From NCBI RefSeq assembly GCF_000730645.1, contig NZ_BBIU01000002.1:247575-311574 (forward strand): a DNA stretch of 64,000 nucleotides, written 5' to 3'. This stretch comes from Pseudomonas parafulva NBRC 16636 = DSM 17004 (lineage in GTDB: Bacteria > Pseudomonadota > Gammaproteobacteria > Pseudomonadales > Pseudomonadaceae). The notes under the pieces were generated by a model. It saw only the letters and a program-made list of their open reading frames with translations, searched no databases and was not told the DNA's origin. Below, piece by piece: positions 50,701-62,249 of the stretch (its first letter is position 1; each line of letters opens with the position of its first letter). The position numbers and the translations under genes are program-made.

Positions 50701-53700
50701 TGCGCACGCAGTTGCAGGCCCACTTACCCGAATACATGATCCCGGTGGCCTTCGTCGAGCTGGCGGCGCTGCCGCTGACCGCCAACGGCAAGCTGGACCG
50801 CCGGGCGCTGCCGGCGCCTGACCGGGCGGCAATGCTGCAGGGTTGCCATCAGGCGCCGGTGGGAGAGCTGGAACAGGCCCTGGCGCAGATCTGGCAGCAA
50901 CTGCTGCAAGTTGACCAGGTTAGCCGCCAGGACGACTTCTTCCGCCTGGGCGGGCATTCCCTGCTGGCCATGCGCATGGTTTCACAGGTGCGCGTGCGCC
51001 TGGGTGTGGAGCTGACCCTGGCAGGGCTGTTCGCCAACCCGCAACTGGCCGCGGTCGCCAGGTTGCTGGAAGATGCCGCGGCCAGCGACCTGCCGGCGAT
51101 TCTGCCCGTGACTGGCGCACAGCCGTTGCCCATGTCGTTCGCCCAGCAACGCATGTGGTTTCTGGCGCAGATGGAGGGCGGCAGCCAGGCCTACCACGTG
51201 CCACTGGCACTCGGGCTGTGTGGAGCACTGAATGTCGATGCACTGGAAAGCGCGCTGCTGGCAATCCTTGAGCGTCATCAGGTACTGCGCAGCCAGTTCG
51301 TGGCGACTGAAGACAGCGCCGAAGTGCTGATCGCCGCCACCCCCACGCACGGCTGGCTGCAGTGTGAAGACCTCCCTGCCGAAGCGCTGGCCGAGCGTCT
51401 GCAGGCCTTGGCCGCTGCGCCATTCGACCTGGCCAGCGGGCCACTGATGCGCGCTCACCTGCTGCGCCTGGGCAGCGAGCACCAGGTGCTGGCACTCACG
51501 GTCCACCACATCGTTGCAGACGGTTGGTCGCTGGGTGTGTTGACGCAGGAGCTGAGCGTGCTCTACGGGCAGTTTTGCAGGGGGGCGAGCGAGGCACTGC
51601 CCGCACTGCCCATCCAGTACACCGACTACGCGGTGTGGCAACGCCGCTGGCTGGCCGGTGAGCGGTTGCAGCGCCAGGCCGAGTACTGGCGGCAGGCGCT
51701 GGAGGGTGCCCCGGCGCTGCTCAGCCTGCCCAGCGACCGGCCCCGCCCGGAGCGCCAGGACTATACCGGGGCCAGCCTGCCGGTGTTGCTGCAACCCCGG
51801 CTGACCGCCGCCCTGCGCACCCTGGCCAACCGCCACGGTGCAACCCTGTACATGACCGTACTGGGGGCCTGGGCGGCGTTGCTTGCACGCCTGGCTGGCC
51901 AGGCCGACGTGGTGGTCGGCTGCCCGGTGGCAGGGCGCGGCCGTGCCGAACTCGAGCCGCTGATGGGTCTGTTCGTCAATACGTTGGCCTTGCGTATCGA
52001 GCCTGGCATCGCGTCTACCACCCAAGGGTTGCTGCAACAGCTGCGGGGCAGGGTGCTTCAGGCCCAGGCGCACCAGGACCTGCCGTTCGAGCAGGTGGTA
52101 GAAGCCGTGCGGCCTGTACGCAGCCTGGCGCATACACCGCTGTTCCAGACCACCCTGAACTGGCAGGCCACCGAAGCAGTGGTGCTGAACCTGCAAGGTG
52201 TACAGCTGCAGGCAGTGAGCCAGGCCGCCGCCGTGGCCAAGTTCGACCTCACGCTCAACCTCGGCGAACAAGGGCAGCACCTGGCCGGCAGCCTTGACTA
52301 CGCCACAGCACTGTTTGACGAGACCACCGTGCAGCGCTACCTCGGCTACTTCGAGCGGTTGCTATGGGCCATGGCTGACGATGACCAGCAGCCCCTCGAC
52401 CAGGTAGAACTGCTGGACGATGCCGAACGCCATGCCTTGCTGCACACCTGCAACCAGACCGCCCATGCCTACCCCCGGGATACGCCTGTGCACCGGCTGT
52501 TCGAGCAGCGTGCAGCACTGCACCCGCAGGCAGTGGCCGCGGTGGAGGGGCCCAAGGCCCTGACCTACGGCGAATTGAATGCCCGTGCCAACCGCCTGGC
52601 CCATCACCTGCTGGCCAGCGGAGTGAGCCCCCAGGATCGGGTGGCCATGCTGCTGCCACGCTCGCTGGACTTGCTGGTGGCGCAGCTGGCGGTACTCAAG
52701 TGCGCGGCCTGCTACGTGCCGCTGGACCTGCATGCGCCCGCAGATCGTCAGGCATACATGCTGGACGACTGCCAGGCAGTCGCCCTGTTGACCTTGGCCG
52801 GCATCGGGGGCGAGCACCGGGTGGCACGCCTGGCGCTGGACGCCCTCAGGCTCGATGACCAGCCCTCGCATAACCCCGACCTGGCGCAGGATGCCGGCAG
52901 TGCCGCCTATGTGATGTACACCTCCGGCACCACAGGCAAACCCAAGGGTGTATGTGTACCGCACCGCGGCATCGCACGGCTGGTGTTGAACAACGGCTAC
53001 CTCGAACTGCTGGGCAGTGACCACATTGCATTCGCCTCCAACCCTGCGTTCGATGCCAGTACCCTGGAAACCTGGGGGGCGCTGCTCAATGGTGCGCAGC
53101 TGCGGGTCATCGAGCACGCCACACTGCTCGACCCTGACCGCTTCGCCGCGGCCCTCGCGCAGCAGGGCGTCAGCGTACTGTTCCTGACCACGGCGCTGTT
53201 CAACCAGTACGTACAGCAGATACCAGACGCGCTATCGGGCCTGCGAGCCCTGCTTACCGGTGGCGAGCGGGCGGAGCCGGCAGCGTTTCGCGCCCTGCTG
53301 GCCAGGGCCCCTGGGGTGCGCCTGTTCAACGGCTATGGCCCTACCGAAACCACCACCTTCGCCAGCACCTGCGAGGTGCGCGAGGTGCCGGCGCATGCCA
53401 CTCAAGTGCCCATTGGCCGGCCAATCGGCAATACCCAGGTGTATGTACTGGATGCCCGGCAGCAGCTCATGCCGCAGGGGGTCGTGGGTGAGCTTTATAT
53501 CGGCGGTGATGGCGTGGCACTGGGCTACCTGAACAGCGCAGCGCTTACGGCCGAACGCTTCATCGACGACCCCTTCAGCCAGCACCCTGGCGCCCGGCTG
53601 TACCGCACGAGTGACTTGGTGCGCTGGCGCGCCGACGGTGAACTGGAATGCCTGGGCCGCACCGACGACCAGGTGAAGATTCGTGGTTTCCGTATCGAGC

Positions 53701-56700
53701 CCGGCGAGATCCAGCAGCAACTGGCCCAGGCGCCAGGTGTTGGCGAGGTGCTGGTCATGGCCGTCACCCAGGCGCAGGGGCCACAGCAACTGGTGGCGTG
53801 GTACACCCGCAGGGCCGCCGAAGTGGATGCAGCCGCGCTGCGGGAATACCTGCGCAACCACTTGCCTGACTACATGGTGCCTTCGGCGTTTGTGGCCCTG
53901 GAGCGCATGCCGCTGACCAATAACGGCAAGGTCGACCGCGCCAAGCTGCCAGCGCCCACTGCACAGGACATCGCCATGGCAGCGTTCGAGGCGCCTGAGG
54001 GTGAGCAGGAGCACGCCATGGCACTGCTGTGGGCACAGCTGCTGGGGGTGGCGGCTGTGGGCCGTCAGGACCGCTTCTTCGAGCTGGGCGGCCACTCCTT
54101 GCTGGCCATGCGCATGCTGGCGCAGGTGCGCCAGACCCTTGGCTGCGAACTGCAGCTGGCGGACCTGTTCGCGGATGATCGGCTCATGGCAGTTGCGGCT
54201 TGCCTGCACCCAGAGCGTGATGCCCTGCCGCCCATCGAACCGTTGCCCAGGGAAGGCCAACTGCCGCTGTCGCTCGCCCAACAGCGGCTGTGGTTCCTGG
54301 CACGTATGGACGCCGACAGCGCGGCTTACCACATCCCCGTCGCGCTGCAGCTCAACGGGCACCTGAACAAACAGGCGCTCGCACGCAGCCTGGCGCGCTT
54401 GGTGGAGCGTCACGAGAGCCTGCGCAGCCAGTTCGTGGCGCCTGACGGTGAACCGTACGTTGTGGTTTCTCACGATCCGCTGGTCCCCAGCTGGCATGAC
54501 CTCACGCAGCAAGATGAAAGCGCGTTCGAAGCCTGGCTGCATGAAGAAGCGGTAAAACCCTTCGCCCTGGATCGTGAATTGCCCATCCGCGCCGCAGTGG
54601 TAAACCGCGGAGCGGACTGCCATGTGCTGCTGTTGGTGGTGCATCACCTGGTCGCCGATGGTTGGTCGCTGGGGGTGATGCTGGGGGAGCTGGGCGACCT
54701 GTATCAGGCGTTTGCCAATGACTGTGACGACCCGCTGCCCGCGCTGCCCGTGCAATACCTTGATTACGCCTTGTGGCAGCGCCAATGGGCAAGCGGGCCC
54801 TTGCTGCAGCGCCAGGCAGACTACTGGCGTAGCCAATTGGCAGGCGCGCCCGCACTCATCAGCCTGCCCTATGACCGGCCACGGCCAGAACGCCAGCACG
54901 CTGCAGGCGATAGCCATGAAATCCACATCGCTGCAGACTTGAGCGAGGCGCTGAAAGCCGTGTGCAGGCGCCATGGCCTGACCCCGTACATGTTGTTCAC
55001 CGCGGCCTGGGGGCTGCTGCTCGGGCGGCTGGCAGGGCAGCAGGAAGTGGTCATTGGCTCGCCCGTGGCCAATCGGCAGCACCCGCAGATCCAAGGCCTG
55101 GTGGGCATGTTCGTGAATTCCCTGGCACTGCGCCTGGACCTGTCCGGCGAGCCGGATGTGGCAACGCTGCTGGCCCGGGCCAAGGCCACGCTGCTGCAGG
55201 CCCAGGCCCACCAGGACCTGCCGTTCGAGCAGGTGGTGGAAGTGCTGCGCCCAGCCCGCAGCCTGGCCTATACCCCCGTGTACCAGGTGTCGCTGGACTG
55301 GGATGCTAGCGCCGGCCACCAGGCCCTGCGCATGGGCGATCTGAAGGTCTGCGCCCTGGGTGGCCAGGCCCAGGTGGCCAAGTTCGACCTGAGCCTTAGC
55401 CTGGGCGAGCGCGCTGAGGGGTTTGCGGGTGGCATCGTCTATGCCACAGCCTTGTTTGACCGGGCGACCATCGAGCGTTTTGCCGGGTATTTCCAGCAGA
55501 TACTGCGCAGCTTCGCTGCTGGCGACGCTGTAGTCCCGGGGCATGTAGCGCTGCCTGGCGCAGCCGAGCGCGAGTGCCTGCTGCACACCTTCAACGACAC
55601 GGCGGTGGCCTATGACCTGGCGCAAACCCTGCACGGGCTGATCGAGGCGCAGGTACAGCGTACGCCAGAGGCGGTAGCCGTAAGCGCGCCGGATGGCGAA
55701 CTGACCTATGCGCAGCTCAACCAGCAGGCCAACCGCCTGGCCCACCATCTGCTAGGCGTGGGGGTGAAGCCGGATGACCGGGTTGCCATTTGTGTGGAAC
55801 GCAGCCTGGCGATGGTGGTGGGGGTGCTGGGCATTCTAAAGGCTGGCGGCGCCTATGTACCCGTAGACCCCGACTACCCGGCCGAGCGCATTGCCCATAT
55901 GCTGACCGACAGCGCGCCTGTGGCCGTGTTGGTGCACGCTGCCACCCGGCATGTGCTGCAGCACACGCAACGCCTGGACCTCGACACCCCTTGCTGGGCT
56001 GCGCTGCCAGACAGCAACCCGCACGTGGCAGCCCTCACGCCCCGGCACCTGGCCTATGTGATCTACACCTCAGGCTCCACCGGCCTGCCCAAGGGGGTGA
56101 TGAACGAGCATGCCGGCGTGGTCAACCGCCTGCTGTGGATGCAGGACGCCTACGGTTTAGGGCCCGATGACGTCGTCCTGCAAAAGACCCCGTTCAGCTT
56201 CGATGTTTCGGTATGGGAGCTGCTGTGGCCGCTGCAGGCGGGTGCACGGCTGCTGATGGCTAAGCCCGGTGGCCATCGCGACCCTCAGTACCTGCGGCAG
56301 GTCATTCAGGCGCAGGGTGTCAGCACCTTGCACTTCGTGCCTTCGATGCTGGACGTGTTCCTGTCTGCCACTGCCGAGCAATGGGCGCCGGAAGGATTGA
56401 AACGGGTAATCTGCAGCGGCGAGGCACTGCCGGGCAGCCTGGTGCGGCGCTTCAAGGCGCAACTGCCTGGGGTGGCGCTGCACAACCTCTATGGCCCCAC
56501 TGAAGCGGCGGTTGACGTCAGTGCCTGGCACTGCACGACCACCCCGGACAACACGCCCATTGGCAAACCCATCGCCAACACCGCACTGTATGTGCTGGAC
56601 GAACAGCGTCAGCCCGTACCCCAGGGCGTTGCCGGTGAACTGTACATCGGCGGTGTGCAAGTGGCCCGTGGCTACCTGAACCGTCCAGCGCTCACTGCCG

Positions 56701-59042
56701 AGCGCTTTGTTGAAGACCCTTTCAGCACAACACCGGATGCACGCCTGTACCGCACCGGCGACCTCGCCAGGCACCTGCCGGACGGCAACCTGGAGTACCT
56801 CGGCCGCAACGACGACCAAGTGAAAATCCATGGGTTGCGCATCGAGCTGGGTGAGATCCAGGCCTGCCTGACCGCGCTTGACGGTGTCAACGAAGCGGTG
56901 GTGGTTGCACGGGAGGGGCAACTGCTGGCGTATTTCACCGGGGACGCCTACACGTCCGAGGATATGCGCGGCGCCCTGGGCAGCCAGCTGCCTGCCTTCA
57001 TGCTGCCTGCGCAGTTCGTTCACCTGCCCGCGCTGCCACTGAGCCCCAATGGCAAGCTCGACCGCAAGGCGCTGCCCGTGCCACAGACACAGGCGCACCG
57101 CGCGTATGCAGCGCCAGAGGGGGACGCCGAACGGCTGCTGGCTGCCATCTGGGGGGAATTGCTGGGGGTAGCGCAGGTAGGGCGACATGATGATTTCTTC
57201 GAGCTGGGCGGCCATTCCCTGGCGGCTATCCGCTTGGTGGACCGCATGGGCAAGGCGGGTATGCCGGTGACCCTGAACGACGTGTTCCAGCGGCCAAGCG
57301 TGGCCTTGCTCGCCGCGCACGCCGGCGAGCCGACAGCGCGAGCGCCGGCCGTCATTACCGTGCGCCCAGGCAGCGCGGAGGCGCCACTGTTCCTGGTGCA
57401 CGAATTCTCCGGGCTGGACTTCTACTTCCCGGTGCTGGGCCAGCACCTGGCAGGTGAGTTTGCCCTCTACGGCTTGCCTGGCGTCCCCGCCGACCAACCG
57501 CAACCGAGCACGCTGGAGTGCCTGGCGCGTTACCACATCCAGCAGCTGCGTACGGTGCAGCCCCATGGCCCGTATCGGCTGGCGGGGTGGTCGTTCGGGG
57601 GTGTGCTGGCGTTCGAGATGGCCAACCAGTTGCGGGGCGCCGATGAGGCGGTGGCGTTTGTGGGGTTGATCGACACCTATGTGCCGCGCCTGGCCGACCA
57701 CGGCAAGGCGCGTTGGGAGGGGCCCCGTGCGCTGGAGCGGCAGCTGTTGCTCAACTGCACGGCCTACTGGGAAACCCAAGGCCAGGCCGGGGTCGGCAAA
57801 CGGGCGTTGTTGCAACGCCTGGACCATGAGCAGGCCGATTTCGCCACACTGCTGGCCCACTGCCGCGAGCACGGGTTGCTGTACGGCCTGTGGGCGAGCA
57901 TGAGCGACGGGCAGCTGCGCCACTACTTCAGCCGCGAACTCGCCCACGGCCGCGCGCTGGCCCACTACCGCCCTGCGCCTGTCGATGTTCCGGTGCATCT
58001 GCTGCGTGCCAGGGAGGGCGGGGAGGAACACCCGTCCCTGGGGTGGCGTGAAACGTTGCCAGGCCAGCAACTGGTGGTTGTGGACGTGCCAGGTGACCAT
58101 CGAACGCTGATGCAGGCCCCCCATGTGGCGACGGTAGGGCAAGCGTTGAGTGAGGCGATATCCGGTTGCCTGCCAATGCCTGCGCCTGGCCCAGCAGCAC
58201 CGGTTGCCATCCAGGCCGGCGAGCCAGGGCATGCACCGTTGTTCTGTGTGCCTGGGGCAGGTGACAGCGTTACCAGCTTCATTGGCCTTGCCGAGGCGCT
58301 GGGGCCGCAGTGGCCGCTGCACGGCTTGCAGCCACGAGGGCTGGATGGCGCAGCAGTACCGCACAGCACGGTAGAGGCTGCCGCTGACTGGCACGTGCAG
58401 GCCATCGACGCCGTGTACCCGCGGGGGCCATTGAACCTGGTGGGGCACTCGTTTGGCGGCTGGGTGGCCCACGCCATGGCTGCCCGCTTCGAAGCCAAGG
58501 GCCGGGCGGTGCAATCACTGACCCTGATCGACAGCGAGGGGCCGGGTGGCGGCGGCACCTGTGGCCAGCCCTACACCTTCACCCAGGCGCTGGAGCGGTT
58601 GATCGAGGCCTTGCAGCTGTCCACCGGCAAAGCGCTGGCCATCGACCCCAACACGTTTGCCCAGGCCAGTGATAGCCAGCAACTGCAACTGCTGCACGGG
58701 GCCATGGTGCAGTGCGGGCTACTGCCGCCACGCACCACGGCGCAGGTGCTGCAGGGCACGGTGCGCACCTTTGCTAGCGCGCTGCGCACGGTCTATCGGC
58801 CAGGGCTTGCCTACACCGGCCCGGCGCGCCTGGTGCTGGTGGACGACCCTGGCCTGGATGCCGCCGGCAATGCCCACGAGCACGAGCAGATGCAGGCCCA
58901 GTGGCTGGCGTTGATGCCACAACTGGCGTCATGGAAGGCGCCAGGGGACCACTTCAGCATTTTGAAAGTGCCGGATGTATTCAGCCTGGCAGCCTGGTGG
59001 CACGACGGCCAGGCCCGCCAACCGGCGCAGTTGGCCCAATAG
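47727..59042 (+). CDS. psoC: Lipopeptide NRPS, termination subunit: modules 10-12 plus tandem thioesterases
   Basis: This is a 3771-residue subunit. Residues 1-60 are a TubC-like docking domain (LLATLADLNVQLALKDGQLA). Module 10: dual C/E-type condensation domain (HHIALDH at 231), A code DAWFLGNVV (Leu), T Ser1078. Module 11: LCL condensation domain (HHIVADG at 1260), A code DALFLGGTF (branched aliphatic; Val/Ile/Leu), T Ser2124. Module 12: LCL domain (HHLVADG at 2306), A code DVWHISLVD (Ser), T Ser3164. Two thioesterases follow, with GWSFGG (Ser3289) and GHSFGG (Ser3575). They should release the chain and close the lactone, in putisolvin between Ser9 and the C-terminal Ser12. The start is GTG 47727 with GGAG upstream, overlapping the psoB stop. 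macA follows after 20 bases, so export genes are probably co-transcribed. Confidence 0.94.
57331..59042 (+). other. Tandem thioesterase didomain of PsoC
   Basis: TE1 (about residues 3202-3490) has Ser3289 in GWSFGG, an acidic LIDTYVP strand end and His in PGDHRTLM. TE2 (about 3492-3771) has Ser3575 in GHSFGG, LIDSEGPG and His in PGDHFSIL. Both Ser-Asp-His triads look complete. Paired thioesterases are usual in Pseudomonas lipopeptide synthetases; generally one does most of the cyclisation and the other assists or edits. Boundaries are approximate. Confidence 0.85.
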
Positions 59043-59062
59043 CCCGAGACAGAGGAAAACGC

Positions 59063-60226
59063 GTGTTCATGGAAAAGAAGACAGTACGCAAGTGGGGCAT
59101 CGGCGTGGCTGTTGCCCTGGCGGCAGGGCTGGGCCTGTATGCCGTGCAGGCCCCGGCCAAGCCACCGCAGTACATCACCGCCCAGGTGGAGCGCGGCGAC
59201 ATTGAAAACGCTGTGCTGGCGACCGGGGTGCTGGAGGGGATCGAGCAGGTGGATGTGGGGGCGCAGGTGTCGGGGCAGTTGAAGTCGCTGAAGGTCAAGC
59301 TGGGCGACAAGGTCAGTGCCGGGCAGTGGTTGGCCGAAATCGACCCGCTGGTACTGCGCAATACCCTGCGCCAGGCCGAGGTGGACGAGGACAAACTGCA
59401 GGCTCAACGGCGCTCGGCGATGGCCCAGCTGAAACAGGCGCGGCGGGTGTACGAGCGCTACCGCGAGCTGCAGGTGGACCAGTCGATCTCCCGCCAGGAC
59501 TTCGACAACGCCGAAGCGGAGTACGAAGTGCAGCAGGCGGCCGTGCGCTCGCTCGACGCGCAGCTCCAGAGCGCCCGGGTGGAAATCGACACCGCCCGGG
59601 TCAACCTTGGCTACACACGTATCAACGCGCCCATCACCGGCCATGTGGTGGCCATCGTCACCCAGCAAGGGCAAACGGTGATCGCCAACCAGCTGGCACC
59701 GGTGCTGCTCAAGCTGGCCAACCTCGACACCATGACCGTCAAGGCGCAGGTGTCGGAGGCAGACGTGATTCATATCAGCCCGGGGCAGGCCGTGTACTTC
59801 ACCATTTTGGGCGAAGACAAACGCTACCACGCCAAGCTGCGTGGCACCGAGCCTGCACCGCAGCATTACGCCCAGAGCACCGACAAGGCCGACGCCGCCG
59901 GCGGCAAACCCAGCGGTGCGGTGTTCTACAACGCGCTGTTCGAAGTGCCCAACCCCGACCACCGGCTGCGCATCGCCATGACCGCCCAGGTGCACATCGT
60001 GCTCGACACCGCCGAGCAGGTACTGACCGTGCCGGTGGCGGCGCTGGGGGTGCGCAACGCCGATGGCAGCTACCCGGTGCGGGTGCTCGATGGCAAGGGT
60101 TTTGCGCACCAGCGCGTGGTGCAGGCCGGCATCAACAACAACGTGCGGGTGCAGATCAGCCAAGGGCTGGAGGAGGGTGACCGGGTAGTGATCGGCGAAC
60201 CTGTCACCGGCGACGCGGGGGCTTGA
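59063..60226 (+). CDS. macA: MacA-like periplasmic adaptor (membrane fusion protein) for lipopeptide export
   Basis: This is a protein of about 387 residues. One N-terminal membrane anchor (WGIGVAVALAAGLGLYAVQA) is followed by the barrel-sandwich (lipoyl) half-motifs (VDVGAQVSGQLKSLKVKLGD and TRINAPITGHVVAIVTQQGQ). Between them is a coiled-coil hairpin (residues about 100-165), and beta-barrel and membrane-proximal domains follow. It links the MacB ATPase-permease to an outer-membrane channel. I place the start at GTG 59063, which has GAGG seven bases upstream; ATG 59069, two codons later, is also possible. Its stop lies 2 bases before the macB ATG. In the putisolvin cluster of P. putida PCL1445, macA and macB lie downstream of psoC and contribute to surfactant production, which fits this order. 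Confidence 0.92.
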   Translation: MFMEKKTVRKWGIGVAVALAAGLGLYAVQAPAKPPQYITAQVERGDIENAVLATGVLEGIEQVDVGAQVSGQLKSLKVKLGDKVSAGQWLAEIDPLVLRNTLRQAEVDEDKLQAQRRSAMAQLKQARRVYERYRELQVDQSISRQDFDNAEAEYEVQQAAVRSLDAQLQSARVEIDTARVNLGYTRINAPITGHVVAIVTQQGQTVIANQLAPVLLKLANLDTMTVKAQVSEADVIHISPGQAVYFTILGEDKRYHAKLRGTEPAPQHYAQSTDKADAAGGKPSGAVFYNALFEVPNPDHRLRIAMTAQVHIVLDTAEQVLTVPVAALGVRNADGSYPVRVLDGKGFAHQRVVQAGINNNVRVQISQGLEEGDRVVIGEPVTGDAGA

Positions 60227-60228
60227 GC

Positions 60229-62235
60229 ATGAACATGAACGTGCAACCCAGCCCGCACCTGGCCGTTACCCACGCGTGCGATGAACCGCTGCTGCGTCTA
60301 AAGGGGGTAACGCGAAGCTTTCAGGCAGGCGACCGCGCGTTTCTCGCGCTCAAGGGCATCGATTTGCAGATTCAGCGGGGCGAGCTGGTGGCGATCATCG
60401 GCGCCTCGGGCTCCGGCAAGTCGACGCTGATGAACATTCTCGGCTGCCTGGACAACGCCACCACCGGCAGTTACCGGGTAGGTGGCCAGGAAACCCGTGC
60501 GCTGGGCCCCGATGCCCTGGCGGCACTGCGCCGCGACCACTTCGGGTTCATCTTCCAGCGCTATCACCTGCTGCCACACCTGGATGCCCTGCACAACGTC
60601 GAAATCCCAGCCGTATACGCCGGCCTGCCCCTGGACCAACGCCATGCCCGGGCGCGTGACCTGCTGGCGCGCCTGGGCCTGGGCGAACACCTGCGCCATC
60701 GGCCTAGCCAATTGTCGGGGGGCCAGCAGCAGCGGGTGAGCATCTGCAGGGCACTGATGAACGGCGGGCAGGTGATTCTGGCCGACGAGCCTACCGGTGC
60801 GTTGGACACCGCCAGTGGCAAGGAGGTGATGAACATCCTGCTGGAGCTGCACCACGCAGGCCATACGGTGATCCTGGTGACCCACGACCCGCAGGTGGCT
60901 GCCCATGCCCAGCGCATCATCGAGGTGAGCGACGGGCAGATTGTCAGTGACCGGTACAAGCAGGCCGCGCCGCCTGCGCTGGCAGTACCAGGTACGACGC
61001 ACCCTGGCGGGCAAGGCGCGCGGCGGCTGTTGGCCAGCCTCGGCATGTTCCGTGAAGCGTTCAAGATGGCCTGGCTGGCGTTGGTTTCCCACCGCATGCG
61101 CACGCTGCTGACCATGCTTGGCATCATCATCGGCATTACCTCGGTGGTGTCCATCTCGGCCATCGGCGAGGGGGCCAAGGGCTATGTGCTCAAGGACATC
61201 CAGGCCATTGGCAGCAATACCATCGATGTCTATTCAGGCAGCAACTTTGGCGACAGCCGCGCGCGCAACATCGAAACCCTGGTACCCGCCGACGTGGCGG
61301 CGCTGAACGCGCTGTACTACGTCGACAGCGCCACACCGGTAATTGGCCAGGGCACGTTGGTGCGCTACCGCAACCTGGACGTGGACGTGCAACTGAACGG
61401 GGTCAGCGAGCACTACTTCCAGGTACGCAACATCCCGCTGGCGGCTGGCATCGTGTTCAGCGCCGACGACGCGCGGCGCCAGGCCCAGGTAGTGGTCATC
61501 GACCACAACACCCGCGAGCGGCTGTTCGGCCCCAATGTCGACCCACTGGGGCAGGTGATTCTGGTGGGTAACCTGCCGTGCACGGTAATTGGCGTAACGG
61601 CGCGCAACAAGAACCTGTTCGTGGCCAGCAACCAGCTGAACATCTGGGTGCCCTACGAAACCGCCGCCGGCCGGGTACTCGGGCAGCGGCACCTGGACAG
61701 CATCAGCGTGCGTGTGCGTGAAGGGGTACCCAGCAAGCGGGTGGAAGAGGAGGTGAGCCGGGTGTTGCTGCAGCGCCATGGCACCAAGGACTTCTTCACC
61801 AACAACCTGGACAGCATCATGCAGACGGTGCAGAAGACCAGCCGCTCGCTCACCCTGCTGTTGTCGCTGATTGCCGTGATCTCGCTGGTGGTGGGCGGTA
61901 TCGGGGTGATGAACATCATGCTGGTTTCAGTCACTGAACGTACCCGTGAAATTGGTATTCGCATGGCTGTGGGGGCGCGTCAGGTGGACATTCGCCAGCA
62001 GTTTCTGGTGGAGGCCGTGATGGTGTGCCTGCTGGGTGGCGTGATAGGGGTCGGGTTGTCGTATGGCGTGGGGTTCTTGTTCGAGCTGTTCGTCAAACAG
62101 TGGGAAATGGTGTTCTCCCCCGGCTCGATCATCATGGCCTTCGCCTGCTCGACGTTGATCGGCGTGGTGTTCGGCTTCGTGCCGGCGCGCAACGCCGCGC
62201 GCCTGGACCCGATCGAGGCCCTGGCGCGGGACTGA
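60229..62235 (+). CDS. macB: MacB-like ABC transporter (fused ATPase and permease)
   Basis: This is a 668-residue protein of the MacB type. The N-terminal ATPase has Walker A GASGSGKST, signature LSGGQQQRVS and Walker B VILADEPTGALD. Then comes a first membrane helix (TMLGIIIGITSVVSISAIGE), a large periplasmic domain and three C-terminal helices (LTLLLSLIAVISLVVGGIGV; VEAVMVCLLGGVIGVGLSYG; SIIMAFACSTLIGVVFGFVP). MacB works as a dimer and drives periplasmic substrates out through MacA and an outer-membrane channel by a mechanotransmission mechanism. Here the substrate is probably the lipopeptide. The start at ATG 60229 is preferred; an in-frame TTG at 60223 overlaps the macA stop. It is convergent with the downstream luxR-type gene. 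Confidence 0.93.
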   Translation: MNMNVQPSPHLAVTHACDEPLLRLKGVTRSFQAGDRAFLALKGIDLQIQRGELVAIIGASGSGKSTLMNILGCLDNATTGSYRVGGQETRALGPDALAALRRDHFGFIFQRYHLLPHLDALHNVEIPAVYAGLPLDQRHARARDLLARLGLGEHLRHRPSQLSGGQQQRVSICRALMNGGQVILADEPTGALDTASGKEVMNILLELHHAGHTVILVTHDPQVAAHAQRIIEVSDGQIVSDRYKQAAPPALAVPGTTHPGGQGARRLLASLGMFREAFKMAWLALVSHRMRTLLTMLGIIIGITSVVSISAIGEGAKGYVLKDIQAIGSNTIDVYSGSNFGDSRARNIETLVPADVAALNALYYVDSATPVIGQGTLVRYRNLDVDVQLNGVSEHYFQVRNIPLAAGIVFSADDARRQAQVVVIDHNTRERLFGPNVDPLGQVILVGNLPCTVIGVTARNKNLFVASNQLNIWVPYETAAGRVLGQRHLDSISVRVREGVPSKRVEEEVSRVLLQRHGTKDFFTNNLDSIMQTVQKTSRSLTLLLSLIAVISLVVGGIGVMNIMLVSVTERTREIGIRMAVGARQVDIRQQFLVEAVMVCLLGGVIGVGLSYGVGFLFELFVKQWEMVFSPGSIIMAFACSTLIGVVFGFVPARNAARLDPIEALARD

Positions 62236-62249
62236 GGGCCGTCGTTGGC

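Noticed and set aside
53232..58514. Long minus-strand open frames opposite psoC
   Set aside because: Same cause: GC-rich codon bias opposite a clear NRPS and thioesterase coding frame.
58901..59062. A longer MacA starting inside psoC
   Set aside because: The membrane anchor begins right after codon 59069, and a ribosome site precedes GTG 59063.
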